Positions 34,094-42,930 of a stretch of DNA of 64,000 nt are shown here, one piece after another. Positions within the stretch are counted from its first letter, which is position 1. The number at the start of each line of letters is the position of its first letter. The stretch is from Thermomonospora catenispora (GTDB taxonomy: Bacteria > Actinomycetota > Actinomycetes > Streptosporangiales > Streptosporangiaceae), in contig NZ_RRYT01000022.1 of assembly GCF_006363815.1 (NCBI RefSeq), positions 1 to 64,000 on the forward strand, given 5' to 3'. A model generated the notes under the pieces. That model ran no database searches and had not been told where the DNA came from. It saw nothing but the letters and a program-made list of their open reading frames with translations. Made by a program: the position numbers and the translations under genes.

Positions 34094-34564
34094 ATGGCGA
34101 CAGTTGAGGTCTCGTTCAGCGCGCTCCCCGTTCATGTCCGGACGGCGCGCCTGATCGTCGCAGCCGTGGCCCGGCGCAGCGGCGTCCCCGAGACGCTGTT
34201 GGACGAGGTCCGGCTGGCGGTCGCGGAGGCGTGCTCGCGGGCGGTGGAGGCCCATCAGCGGCATTGCCCCGACGAGCCCGTCCGGCTGGAGTTGAGCGGT
34301 GACGGACGCCGCTTCGAGGTCGTCGTGAGCGATGCGGTCCCCGGTGACGACGCGGCGGGCGGTGCGGACATCGATCCGGTGTCCGCCGCGTCGGCCCCGG
34401 GCCGGGACGGTTCCGACCCTTCCGCAGGCCCCGCCGACCTCGGCCTGGCCGACGCGGCGGAACTCGGGCTCGCGGTGATCCAAGGTCTCGTCGACGACGT
34501 CAAGATCGACACCACCCCCAAGGGGGTCCAGATCCGTATGAGCTGGCCCCTGCGCGACGCCTGA
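34094..34564 (+). CDS. SpoIIAB/RsbW-like anti-sigma ATP-binding protein (bldG partner)
   Basis: 156 residues, 25 bases after bldG. The HATPase_c N-box is DEVRLAVAEACSRAVEAH (the Asn of most kinases is Ser-Arg here: EACSRA rather than EAxxNA), and the C-terminal G-like region is DAAELGLAVIQGLVDDV. A divergent insert rich in Ala/Asp/Pro occupies residues 90-115. It is the same gene that follows bldG in Streptomyces. The missing N-box Asn, which usually contacts Mg-ATP, suggests weak or absent kinase activity, leaving protein-protein partner switching. Confidence 0.85.
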   Translation: MATVEVSFSALPVHVRTARLIVAAVARRSGVPETLLDEVRLAVAEACSRAVEAHQRHCPDEPVRLELSGDGRRFEVVVSDAVPGDDAAGGADIDPVSAASAPGRDGSDPSAGPADLGLADAAELGLAVIQGLVDDVKIDTTPKGVQIRMSWPLRDA

Positions 34565-35994
34565 TCATCGTCGGGCCCGTCGCCCGCGAGGCGTCCACGG
34601 CCCGGCCACCGCGACGATCTGCGCCCGGCCGGCGGGCGCAGGCGGGGCCGGGCGCCGCATCCGGCCGTTCCCCACATCCCGGACGGGTTTGGTGCTGTGC
34701 GGCCCGTCCGGCGATGTTCTCATCTCCTCGCTTGTCTTCGTTCCGAACGGAACCCGCGACACGCCGCCGGCGGGCCTGCCGCGGCGTCGCCGGCCCCGAC
34801 GGCCGTGCGGCGGTTTCCGCGCCGGGCCTTGAGCGGCCTCGGCTCGGCCTCGGCGTGGGCCATCGGGGGACCTCTTCGGCGTGGGTGCGGGTGATGGCTC
34901 CGCACCCGCGCAAGGGCCCTCACCATTTCAAGATCATCGATCCGCTCCGCCGTCGCCGACGTCCATACGGCCCGGCCGGTGGACGGCCGAAGGCAGGGGC
35001 GGAGACGGGAGATCCGCCGAGGCCCCTGCGTGGAGCCTGCGGAGGGCATGCCGGCGGGGCCGGCCGGAGGAGGGCGCGGGCGGAGTCGAGAGGCCCGCCG
35101 AGGTCCGCGCCCGAGACCTGTGGACGGTGACCGGTGAGGGCGGGGGCGGGGCCGAAGGGCCGCCGAGGCTCGCACAGGGGGATTGCGGGCGGTGGTCGTC
35201 GGCGCGGACGGGCGAGAGGCCCGCGGAGATCTGCGCCGGAGACCTTGTGGGCGGCGGTCGCGAGTGAGACCTGTGGGCGGTGGTTGTGAGCCGACCGGGG
35301 TGGTTGTGAGCCGGCCGGAGAGGGCATGGCGAGGGTGGGAGGTCGGCCGAGGCTCGTGCTCAGGGCCTGTGGACGACGATGGCGGGCCGACCGAGCAGGC
35401 GCGGGCGGGGACGCGGGCGGAAGCGGGGAGAGCGCTGAGGCTCCTCTGGGCGCGTTCAGAACCCAGGGCGGCCCATGGCGCGGAGGCGACGCCCCGCGCG
35501 GCCCGAAGGGGAAGTCCGCCGGTCCGCCGGGGCGCTCCACGGCCCCGCTGCGGGGCGCCGCACGGTCCTCCCCCGGAGCCGCATGGCGAGCGGCGGCCCG
35601 CACGAGCGGCGGTCCGGCTTCCTGCCGTCCTTGCAGAGGCGGTCTTCGGTGTGCCTCGCGGGGGCGGCCTCCGGTGCGCCCTGGGGACCGCACGTCCGCA
35701 TGACGGCCCGGCGGGACTCGGGGAGCGAGGGACCGGGGCGGCCGGGATCACCGGGACCGCGGGCGGGGCGCCGCACCCGCGCCATGGGCGCCGAAGGCCG
35801 ACCCCGTGAGCGCTGGCGCACGGCGAAGCGGCGGGGTGCGCCCGCCGTGACCGTCGGAAGCCGGGCCCTGAGGCCGTCAGCGCCCGGCGGGCGGCCGGAG
35901 GGGGCCGAGAGCGGCGGTGCGATCGGATAGAGAGGGCGTGACGAACGCCGATGGGCGCCTGCAGGGCGCCGTGCACGGAGAAGGGAGAGCGGAC
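34565..35994. other. 1.4-kb GC-rich region without a supported gene; degenerate repeats
   Basis: Open frames cover both strands but are all Arg/Pro/Gly-rich with no recognisable product or ribosome site. Degenerate units built on GCCGAGG...GAGACCTGTGG recur with GCCGAGG-type cores at about 35016, 35097, 35162, 35223 and 35346 (intervals 81, 65, 61, 123), so the underlying period is about 63 bases. It probably represents decayed minisatellite DNA. Confidence 0.55.
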
Positions 35995-36417
35995 ATGAGC
36001 AGCGAGCTCGAGGAAGGGCTGGAGCTCAGGCTGGACTTCGGCAAGCTGGCCGCGGTCGCGGCGACGGGGGCGCAGGTGGTGCCCGTCGTGCTGCAGGACG
36101 CCGACAGCGGTGAGGTCCTGTTCGTGGGATACGCCAACGACGAGGCGCTGAAGGCGTCGCTGGAGGAGGGCATCGCCGTGCTGTGGTCCACGTCCCGCAA
36201 CGAGCTGTGGCGCAAGGGGGCGACGTCGGGGGACACGCTGGCCCTGGTCGAGGTCCGCGTCAACTGTGAGCAGAACTCGCTGCTCTACCTGGTGCGGCCG
36301 ACGACGGGCGGGGCGTGCCACACCAGGACGCCCTCGGGACGGTCGCGTCGCACCTGCTACTACCGGGCGATCGGGGACGACGGCGCGCTCCGTCCCGTGC
36401 CGGGCGCCTTCGCATAG
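35995..36417 (+). CDS. hisI: HisI-like phosphoribosyl-AMP cyclohydrolase with altered metal motif
   Basis: 140 residues from ATG 35995. Core HisI features are LFVGYANDEALKASLEEG, SRNELWRKGATSGDTL, and C-H in GGACHTR plus a late Cys in RTCYYR (zinc ligands). The Mg-binding DCDxD of biosynthetic HisI reads N-C-E-Q-N here (VNCEQNSLLYLV), so two of the acidic ligands are changed. I recall HisI-annotated proteins with this NCEQNSLLY variant, so it may be a genuine subfamily rather than decay. No other his gene is nearby. Confidence 0.78.
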   Translation: MSSELEEGLELRLDFGKLAAVAATGAQVVPVVLQDADSGEVLFVGYANDEALKASLEEGIAVLWSTSRNELWRKGATSGDTLALVEVRVNCEQNSLLYLVRPTTGGACHTRTPSGRSRRTCYYRAIGDDGALRPVPGAFA

Positions 36418-36485
36418 ACGCGGTCGCGTTCGAGACGGCGAGCGGGGGCGGACGGGAGGGGCGGGCGGGGCGCGCCGGGCACCGG

Positions 36486-36514
36486 TGATCGTTTTCTCCG
36501 GAGAGAAATGATCA
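36486..36514. promoter_or_regulatory. Inverted repeat in the hisI-hppA gap
   Basis: TGATC...TCTCCGGAGA...GATCA: a perfect 10-base palindrome (36495-36504) between outer TGATC/GATCA arms with a one-base register shift. It lies 70-100 bases after the HisI-like stop in AT-richer DNA and could be a terminator or an operator. Confidence 0.4.
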
Positions 36515-36887
36515 TTCCTGGATGCCGGTTTCCGGGGGTCGGCGGCGGATCGTCCCGTGCGATATGAGACCGTCTTCTGGGCGATTTTCGGTGATCTTGA
36601 AATTTGGGCTGAGTGGTTAAAACTGTTTACCGTTGGCCCGGAGACGGGGGATGGGTGCCGGTGTCGGCGAGAAAATTGTGACAGATGATGCGCGTGATGC
36701 GTTGATCCTCCGACAGCAGCCTTCTGACCTGCGATGATGGGTGCAGGGAAAATTTTGCTGGTATGCCGTTCCGGCCTTGTGGAAAGTCCACTGATGAGGC
36801 TTCTCATTCGAGTGGAGGATGCATAGACTCCCGGCACCCGCTGTGCCCTGCGAGGTGTCCGAATTGTCCCCGCGGGGTAAGCGGTAA

Positions 36888-36909
36888 AGATCGCCCCCAT
36901 CGGCGATCT
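36888..36909 (+). promoter_or_regulatory. Leader hairpin upstream of hppA
   Basis: AGATCGCC pairs perfectly with GGCGATCT around a 6-base loop, ending 18 bases before the GAGGAGGAC ribosome site of hppA. The 36515-36887 stretch before it is among the most AT-rich in the window and likely contains the promoter. A role in translation control is possible but unproven. Confidence 0.4.
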
Positions 36910-36938
36910 CCAACGCAACGCCCTGTCGAGGAGGACGG

Positions 36939-39386
36939 ATGTCTGGGCTTTCCCTGTCAAGCCCGGCCGGCAGTGCGAACCTGGATCTGGAGGGCGGCGA
37001 CTTCACCGTGGTCGCCGTCGTCGCCGTGGTCGCACTGCTGGCACTGGTCGTCGCCGGACTGCTGGTTCGCGAGGTGCTGTCCGCGGGCCAGGGCACGCAG
37101 AAGATGCAACAGATCGCCCGCGCGGTCCAGGAAGGGGCGGGCGCCTACCTGAGACGCCAGTTCCGCACGGTCGCGATCTTCGTCGTGATCATCCCGCTGC
37201 TGCTGTTGCTGCTGCCCGCGGACGACCTCGGAGTGCGGATCGGCCGCTCGGTGTTCTTCGTGGTCGGGGCGCTGTTCTCGGCGATCACCGGATTCGTCGG
37301 GATGTGGCTGGCCGTGCGGGGCAATGTGCGGGTCGCCGCCGCGGCCCGTGACGGGGACCTTGCCGCCGAACGCAGGGCCATGCGGATCGCGTTCCGCACC
37401 GGCGGGGTCGCCGGCATGTTCACCGTGGGCCTGGGACTGCTCGGCGCGGCCGTGGTCGTGCTGTCCTACGAGGGCGGCGCGCCGGGCGTGCTGGAGGGCT
37501 TCGGCTTCGGCGCCGCGCTGCTGGCCATGTTCATGCGGGTCGGCGGCGGGATCTTCACCAAGGCCGCCGACGTGGGCGCCGACCTGGTCGGCAAGGTCGA
37601 GCAGGGCATCCCCGAGGACGACCCGCGCAACGCGGCCACCATCGCCGACAACGTCGGCGACAACGTCGGCGACTGCGCCGGGATGGCCGCCGACCTGTTC
37701 GAGTCCTACGCGGTGACGCTGGTGGCGGCGCTGATCCTGGGCACCGCCGCCTTCGGCGCCGACGGGCTGGTGTTCCCGCTGCTGGTGCCGATGATCGGCG
37801 TGATCACCGCGATCATCGGGATCTTCGCGGTGGCGCCGCGGTCCCGCGACCGCTCCGGGATGAGCGCCATCAACCGCGGCTTCTTCATCTCCGCGATCGT
37901 CTCCGCGCTGCTGGTGGCGGTGGCCGCGTTCGCCTACCTGCCGTCCTCGTTCGCCGAGCTGGACGGGGTGACCGATCCGGAGATCGCCGGCCTGGACGCC
38001 AACCCGCAGATCGTGGCGCTCGGCGCGGTGATCATCGGCATCGTGCTGGCCAGCGCGATCCAGCTGCTCACCGGCTACTTCACCGAGACCAACCGCAAGC
38101 CGGTCAAGGAGGTCACCGACAGCGCCCGCACCGGCCCGGCCACCGTGGTGCTGTCGGGCATCTCGCTGGGCCTGGAGTCGGCGGTCTACTCCGCGCTGGT
38201 GATCGGCGCCGCCGTGTACGGGGCGTTCCTGCTGGGCTTCGGCAACACCACGGTCGCGCTGTTCGCGGTCGCGATGGCCGGAACCGGGCTGCTCACCACG
38301 GTCGGCGTGATCGTGTCGATGGACACCTTCGGCCCGGTCTCCGACAACGCGCAGGGCATCGCGGAGATGTCCGGCGACGTGCAGGGCGAGGGCGCCGCGG
38401 TGCTCGAGCGGCTGGACGCCGTCGGCAACACCACCAAGGCCATCACCAAGGGCATCGCCATCGCCACCGCCGTGCTGGCCGCCACCGCGCTGTTCGGCGC
38501 GTACCGGACCACGGTGGAGACGGCGCTGCGGGAGGCGTCGCAGAGCGCCCGGGACGCGCTCGGCGACTACGCCGACTTCAGCCTGTCGGTGGACTCCCCG
38601 AACGTGCTGATCGGGCTGATCGTCGGTGCCGCGGTGGTGTTCCTGTTCTCCGCCCTGGCGATCATGGCGGTCAGCCGGGCCGCCGGACGGGTCGTGATCG
38701 AGGTCCGCGACCAGTTCCGCACCAAGCCCGGGATCATGGACTACACCGACAAGCCCGACTACGACCGGGTGGTCGACATCTGCACCCGGGACTCCCAGCG
38801 CGAGCTGGCCACCCCGGGTCTGCTGGCGATCATGACGCCGATCGCGGTGGGCTTCGCGCTCGGATACGCCCCGCTGGGCGCGTTCCTGGGCGGCGCCATC
38901 GCGGCCGGCGTGCTGATGGCGGTGTTCCTGGCCAACTCCGGCGGCGCCTGGGACAACGCCAAGAAGCTGGTCGAAGAGGGCCACCTGGGCGGCAAGGGCG
39001 GCGAGGCCCACGCGGCCACCGTCATCGGCGACACCGTCGGCGACCCGTTCAAGGACACCGCGGGACCGGCCATCAACCCGCTGATCAAGGTGATGAACCT
39101 GGTGTCCCTGCTGATCGCGGACGCCGTCGTCACCTACGCCGCCGACGTGCCGCTGCGGATCGGCGTCACCGTCGCCGCGGTGATCATCGTGGTCGGCGCC
39201 ATCATCTGGTCCAAGCGCCGGGTCACCGACCTCGGCGACGGGAACACCGTCTCGGGCGCGACCGGCGGCGACGCCCCGGAGATGGCGGCCGTGGGCGCGC
39301 CCGCCGGCGCCGCCCCGGCCGAGCCCGCCGAGCCGGCCGCCGCCGAGACCGCGACCGGCGACGCCGCCGAACGCAAGTCCACCTGA
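36939..39386 (+). CDS. hppA: Membrane-bound H+-translocating pyrophosphatase, K+-independent type
   Basis: 815 residues with about 16 membrane helices. The catalytic acidic motif is DVGADLVGKVEQGIPEDDPRN followed by DNVGDNVGDCAGM; the last one includes GGAWDNAKK and GDTVGDPFKDTAGPA. GNTTKAITKG has Lys where K+-dependent enzymes have Ala, marking the K+-independent class. It hydrolyses cytoplasmic PPi and pumps protons. The C-terminal 50 residues (Ala/Pro/Glu-rich) are an extension beyond the pump. ATG 36939 has an excellent ribosome site, GAGGAGGAC. Confidence 0.96.
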   Translation: MSGLSLSSPAGSANLDLEGGDFTVVAVVAVVALLALVVAGLLVREVLSAGQGTQKMQQIARAVQEGAGAYLRRQFRTVAIFVVIIPLLLLLLPADDLGVRIGRSVFFVVGALFSAITGFVGMWLAVRGNVRVAAAARDGDLAAERRAMRIAFRTGGVAGMFTVGLGLLGAAVVVLSYEGGAPGVLEGFGFGAALLAMFMRVGGGIFTKAADVGADLVGKVEQGIPEDDPRNAATIADNVGDNVGDCAGMAADLFESYAVTLVAALILGTAAFGADGLVFPLLVPMIGVITAIIGIFAVAPRSRDRSGMSAINRGFFISAIVSALLVAVAAFAYLPSSFAELDGVTDPEIAGLDANPQIVALGAVIIGIVLASAIQLLTGYFTETNRKPVKEVTDSARTGPATVVLSGISLGLESAVYSALVIGAAVYGAFLLGFGNTTVALFAVAMAGTGLLTTVGVIVSMDTFGPVSDNAQGIAEMSGDVQGEGAAVLERLDAVGNTTKAITKGIAIATAVLAATALFGAYRTTVETALREASQSARDALGDYADFSLSVDSPNVLIGLIVGAAVVFLFSALAIMAVSRAAGRVVIEVRDQFRTKPGIMDYTDKPDYDRVVDICTRDSQRELATPGLLAIMTPIAVGFALGYAPLGAFLGGAIAAGVLMAVFLANSGGAWDNAKKLVEEGHLGGKGGEAHAATVIGDTVGDPFKDTAGPAINPLIKVMNLVSLLIADAVVTYAADVPLRIGVTVAAVIIVVGAIIWSKRRVTDLGDGNTVSGATGGDAPEMAAVGAPAGAAPAEPAEPAAAETATGDAAERKST

Positions 39387-39409
39387 CAGAGCCCGACAGA
39401 GCGCGACGC

Positions 39410-39437
39410 GAGGGCCCCTCCGCGCGGAGGGGCCCTC
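39410..39437 (+). terminator. hppA terminator
   Basis: A 12-bp perfect stem, GAGGGCCCCTCC/GGAGGGGCCCTC, around GCGC, 23 bases after the hppA stop. The following 297 bases up to the methyltransferase gene hold no supported gene. Confidence 0.8.
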
Positions 39438-39734
39438 CGCCGTTCGCACGGCCCTGCACCCCGGCCGGGGCGGCGCCGTGGCGACGGGAGACCCATGGAG
39501 ACCCGATGAGGCGCACCGGTCGCCCGTCCCGCGCGCCGTCCGCCGTGCCGTCGCGGTTCATCGGCGGCCCCTCGGTCGTCCCTCGGCCGTCTCGGGCGCC
39601 GTGCGGACGGGGAGGGCCGCCGCGCACCGAAAACGACTTGGTCGGGCGGCGGGCCCGGAGGAAGGCTCGGGCGTCGAGGGGAGGCGAAAGCGCGCAGAGG
39701 GAGCGCGCAGAGGGAGAGGGACCGAGGGAGAGGG

Positions 39735-40526
39735 ATGGAGAACGGCGACGGGAAACGCCTGCGGGAACGCCTGACGATCCCGCACCTCCCGCGTTCGGCG
39801 GCCTACGACCCGCGGTGGATGATCGAGGACGTGATGGGCCCCAACCCGCTGTGGCCGCTGGAGGAGCTGATCGGCCGGATGGGGCTGCGGCCGGGGATGC
39901 GGGTGCTGGACCTGGGCTGCGGCAAGGCGATGACGTCGGTGTTCCTGGCCCGGGAGTGCGGCGTGCAGGTGTGGGCGGCCGACCTGTGGATCGACCCCAC
40001 CGACGACCTGCGGCGGATCGCCGAGGCCGGATGCGCGGACCGGGTCGTTCCGCTGCGGGTCCAGGCCCGGGAGCTGCCGTTCGCGCACGGCTACTTCGAC
40101 GCCGTGGTGAGCGTGGACGCCTACCACTACTTCGGGACCGACGACTTCTACCCGGGATGTCTGGCGGACTTCATCCGGCCCGGCGGGATGCTCGGCGTCA
40201 CCGTCCCGGGGGTGCGCGCGGAGATCGAACGGGTGCCCGGGCATCTGCGGCCGTGGTGGCAGTGGGAGTTCATGTCGCTGCACACCCTCGCCTGGTGGCG
40301 GCGGCACTGGGAGCTGACCGGCAAGGTGCGGGTGCTGGAGGCCTGGGAGCCGGAGGAGGGATGGCGGCTGTGGCGGACCTGGTGCGAGGTGTGCGCCGAG
40401 GCCGCCGCCGACGAGACCGTGCGGGAGGCGTCCCGGCGGGAGGCGGAGACGCTGGAGGCCGACGCCGGCCGCACGTTCACCTTCGTCCATCTGGTGGCGG
40501 AGACGACGGCGCCCGCCGGGCCCTGA
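39735..40526 (+). CDS. SAM-dependent class I methyltransferase
   Basis: 263 residues. Motif I MRVLDLGCGKAMTSVFLAREC, motif II region VWAADLWI, post-motif FDAVVSVDAYHYFGTDDFYP and LRPGGMLGVTVPG give a Rossmann-fold methyltransferase of the cyclopropane/ubiquinone-methyltransferase-like group. SAYDPRWMIEDVMGPNPLWPLEELI upstream of motif I is typical of a small-molecule methyltransferase. No substrate can be assigned, and no pathway genes are adjacent. Confidence 0.83.
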   Translation: MENGDGKRLRERLTIPHLPRSAAYDPRWMIEDVMGPNPLWPLEELIGRMGLRPGMRVLDLGCGKAMTSVFLARECGVQVWAADLWIDPTDDLRRIAEAGCADRVVPLRVQARELPFAHGYFDAVVSVDAYHYFGTDDFYPGCLADFIRPGGMLGVTVPGVRAEIERVPGHLRPWWQWEFMSLHTLAWWRRHWELTGKVRVLEAWEPEEGWRLWRTWCEVCAEAAADETVREASRREAETLEADAGRTFTFVHLVAETTAPAGP

Positions 40527-40598
40527 GCGCCGGACCGTCCCCGCCGGGACATAGGCTGGGGGCGACGGAATCCTCCCGAAGGTCGGGAGAGGTGACAG

Positions 40599-40739
40599 AT
40601 GCCGCAGCACGGAGACGATGAGCGGATGAACGGCGAGAAGGCTCCGCTGTCCGGAGCGAAGGGATTCGCCCTGATCGTCGGCGGGATGTTCGCCGTGATG
40701 CTCATCCTGTGGGTGATCGCCGCCATCGCCGCGCCCTGA
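40599..40739 (+). CDS. Small single-pass membrane protein (46 residues)
   Basis: Start ATG 40599, with GGGAGAGG upstream; ATG 40626 is an alternative. A charged N-terminus (HGDDERMNGEK) precedes one hydrophobic helix (FALIVGGMFAVMLILWVIAA), ending IAAP. The high GC at third positions and the intact helix argue for a real gene. It sits between the methyltransferase and the SixA-like gene. No family is known to me. Confidence 0.55.
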   Translation: MPQHGDDERMNGEKAPLSGAKGFALIVGGMFAVMLILWVIAAIAAP

Positions 40740-40798
40740 TCCGCCCCTGATCCGCTCCCCGGGCCGCGCCCGACGCCCGCAGCCCCTACAGTGAGGGG

Positions 40799-41266
40799 AT
40801 GCCCACACTGATCGTGTTGCGCCACGCCAAGGCCGTGGAGGGTATCGGACTGGCCGACATCGACCGTCCGCTGGCGGACCGCGGACGTCGCGACGCCGCC
40901 GCCACCGGCGCCTGGCTCCGCGAGAACGACCTGGTGCCCGATCTGGTGCTGTGCTCCACGGCGGTGCGGACCCGGGAGACCCTGGAGGGCCTGGAACTGG
41001 ACTCCCCGGTGGAGTTCGAGCCCGGGATCTACGACAACCACATCGACGCCCTGCTGTCGCTGATCCAGGCGGTCGACGACGATGTGGAACGCCTCCTGCT
41101 GATCGGCCACAACCCCTCGACGCACGAGCTGGTGCACACCCTCACCAGCGAGGCCCCCGAGTCGTTCCCGACCTGTGCGCTGGCCGTGATCGAGCTTCCC
41201 GGTCCGTGGGCGCGGGCCTGGCCCGGCAGCGGCACCCTCGTCCTCCATCGCACCCCCAAGGGCTGA
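40799..41266 (+). CDS. SixA-like histidine phosphatase
   Basis: 155 residues. The phosphohistidine motif LRHAKA at residues 7-12, then Arg in STAVRTRETLEGL and the second catalytic His in IGHNPSTHELV. This is the short SixA branch of the histidine phosphatase superfamily; in E. coli SixA dephosphorylates an HPt domain or PTS components. Its target here is unknown. Confidence 0.88.
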   Translation: MPTLIVLRHAKAVEGIGLADIDRPLADRGRRDAAATGAWLRENDLVPDLVLCSTAVRTRETLEGLELDSPVEFEPGIYDNHIDALLSLIQAVDDDVERLLLIGHNPSTHELVHTLTSEAPESFPTCALAVIELPGPWARAWPGSGTLVLHRTPKG

Positions 41267-41290
41267 CCCGGCGCGGCCTACCCTGGCGGC

Positions 41291-42127
41291 ATGGGCCGCC
41301 GAACGGAGCTGCGTGATTTCCTGCGGAGCCGGCGGGCTCGGCTGAGCCCCCGGGACGTGGGACTGCCCGACACCGGCCGCAGGCGCACCCCCGGTCTGCG
41401 CCGGGAGGAGGTGGCCGTGCTGGCCGGGGTGGGGGTGTCCTGGTACACCTGGCTGGAGCAGGGGCGCGACATCACGGTGTCGCCGCAGGTCCTGGACGCG
41501 GTGGCGCGGGCGCTGCGGCTGAACCGCCACGAGCGCGCCCACCTGTACCTGCTGGCGGGCTGCAATCCGCCGCTCCCGGAGGCCGACCGGGGCGAGCCGC
41601 TCCGGGCCGAACTGCAGCGGCTGCTGGACGCCTGGTCGCCGCGTCCGGCGTACGTGCTGGACCGGCACTGGGGGATCGCGGCGCTGAACGAGACGGCGCG
41701 GGAGGTGTTCGCCCTCACCGACGAGGACCGCAACTGCCTGGTGGCGTTCTTCACCAGCCCCGCCTACCGCGCCTCCTTCGCGCACTGGGAGGCGGCGGCC
41801 CCGGGGATCGTCGCCCAGTTCCGCGCGGACGCGGCCCGTCATCCCGGCGACCCGGAGTTCGCGCGCATCGCCGCCGAGCTGCGTGAGGCCAGCGCGGAGT
41901 TCGCCGAGCTGTGGCGGCGGCACGAGGTGGCCCACTCCACCCAGGGGGTGAAGGCGATCGAGCATCCGCGGGAGGGCCTGCTGGTGCTGGAGTACACCGG
42001 GCTGCCGCTGCCGGACCACCCCGGGCACCGGCTGGTGCTGCACAATCCGCGGCCGGGCACGGGAACGGCCGAGAAGCTGCACCGGCTGGCGGGCCCGCCG
42101 GGCAGGGTGGTGGTGTCGCACCCATGA
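41291..42127 (+). CDS. MmyB-type XRE regulator
   Basis: 278 residues. An N-terminal helix-turn-helix, LRREEVAVLAGVGVSWYTWLEQGRDI, is followed by the MmyB-like ligand-binding domain (PAYVLDRHWGIAALNETAREVF...NCLVAFFTSPAYR). This architecture is typical of regulators adjoining a single dehydrogenase/reductase they control, which fits the SDR gene starting 48 bases later. The ligand is probably a hydrophobic small molecule. Confidence 0.88.
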   Translation: MGRRTELRDFLRSRRARLSPRDVGLPDTGRRRTPGLRREEVAVLAGVGVSWYTWLEQGRDITVSPQVLDAVARALRLNRHERAHLYLLAGCNPPLPEADRGEPLRAELQRLLDAWSPRPAYVLDRHWGIAALNETAREVFALTDEDRNCLVAFFTSPAYRASFAHWEAAAPGIVAQFRADAARHPGDPEFARIAAELREASAEFAELWRRHEVAHSTQGVKAIEHPREGLLVLEYTGLPLPDHPGHRLVLHNPRPGTGTAEKLHRLAGPPGRVVVSHP

Positions 42128-42174
42128 TCGGCGCGCTCTGGTGACGAGGCCGGGCGCCGGAGAGCATCACGGCC

Positions 42175-42930
42175 ATGAGCCGATTCACCGACCAGATCGC
42201 GCTGATCACCGGAGGGACCAGCGGCATGGGGCTGGCCACCGCTCGTCTGCTCGTCGCCGAGGGCGCCCATGTGGTCGTCACCGGCCGGGACCGGCGGCGC
42301 CTGGACGCCGCCGTCGCCGAGCTGGGCGAACGCTGCCTGGGCGTGGTGGCGGACGTGGGGGACGCGGCCGGGGTGGAGGCGGCGACGGAGGCCGTGCGGG
42401 ACCGGCACGGCCGGCTGGACATCGTCTTCGCCAACGCGGGGACCGCCGTCTTCAAGCCGTTCGCCGAGATCACCCCGGCGGACTTCGACCGCGTGGTGGC
42501 GGTGAACTTCCGGGGGGTGTTCCTCACCGTTCAGCGGGCGCTCCCGCTGCTGGCCGACGGCGCGCGCATCGTCATCAACGCCTCCTGGACCCTGCACCGG
42601 GGCAACGCCACCGCCGGTCTGTACTCCGCCACCAAGGCCGCGGTGCACAACCTGGCCCGGACGTTGGCCGCCGAGCTGGGACCGCGCGGCATCCGGGTCA
42701 ACTCCATCAGCCCCGGATACATCGACACGCCCATGTACCCCGAAGCCGATCTCGATCCCGCCGAGGCCGCGGCCGCGCGAGGGCGGGTGCCGGCGGGCAG
42801 GTTCGGCCGGCCGGAGGAGGTGGCGGCGGCGGTCGCGTTCCTGGCCGGCCCTGAGTCCTCCTACGTCAACGGACAGGATCTGATCGTCGACGGCGGGCTC
42901 GTCGCCGCGATCCCCGCGCCCGCGGACTGA
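42175..42930 (+). CDS. Short-chain dehydrogenase/reductase
   Basis: 251 residues, classical SDR: ITGGTSGMGLATARLL cofactor loop, NAGTAVFKPF, catalytic Ser/Tyr/Lys as NASWTLHRGNATAGLYSATKAAV (YxxxK = YSATK), and a C-terminal VNGQDLIVDGG. The Arg-rich RDRRRLD after strand 2 suggests NADP(H). It is the probable target of the adjacent MmyB regulator. A GC stem (42963-42983) just after the gene may terminate it. Confidence 0.9.
   Translation: MSRFTDQIALITGGTSGMGLATARLLVAEGAHVVVTGRDRRRLDAAVAELGERCLGVVADVGDAAGVEAATEAVRDRHGRLDIVFANAGTAVFKPFAEITPADFDRVVAVNFRGVFLTVQRALPLLADGARIVINASWTLHRGNATAGLYSATKAAVHNLARTLAAELGPRGIRVNSISPGYIDTPMYPEADLDPAEAAAARGRVPAGRFGRPEEVAAAVAFLAGPESSYVNGQDLIVDGGLVAAIPAPAD

Noticed and set aside
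34565-35994. Several overlapping open frames as hypothetical genes
   Set aside because: All are low-complexity, have no ribosome site or codon bias, and lie in degenerate repeats.
36957-39449. 830-codon antisense frame over hppA
   Set aside because: It mirrors the pyrophosphatase codons; composition is Gly/Asp/His-rich without hydrophobic helices or motifs.
40148-42121. 657-codon minus-strand frame over sixA and the MmyB regulator
   Set aside because: Antisense to two well-supported genes; composition typical of GC shadows.
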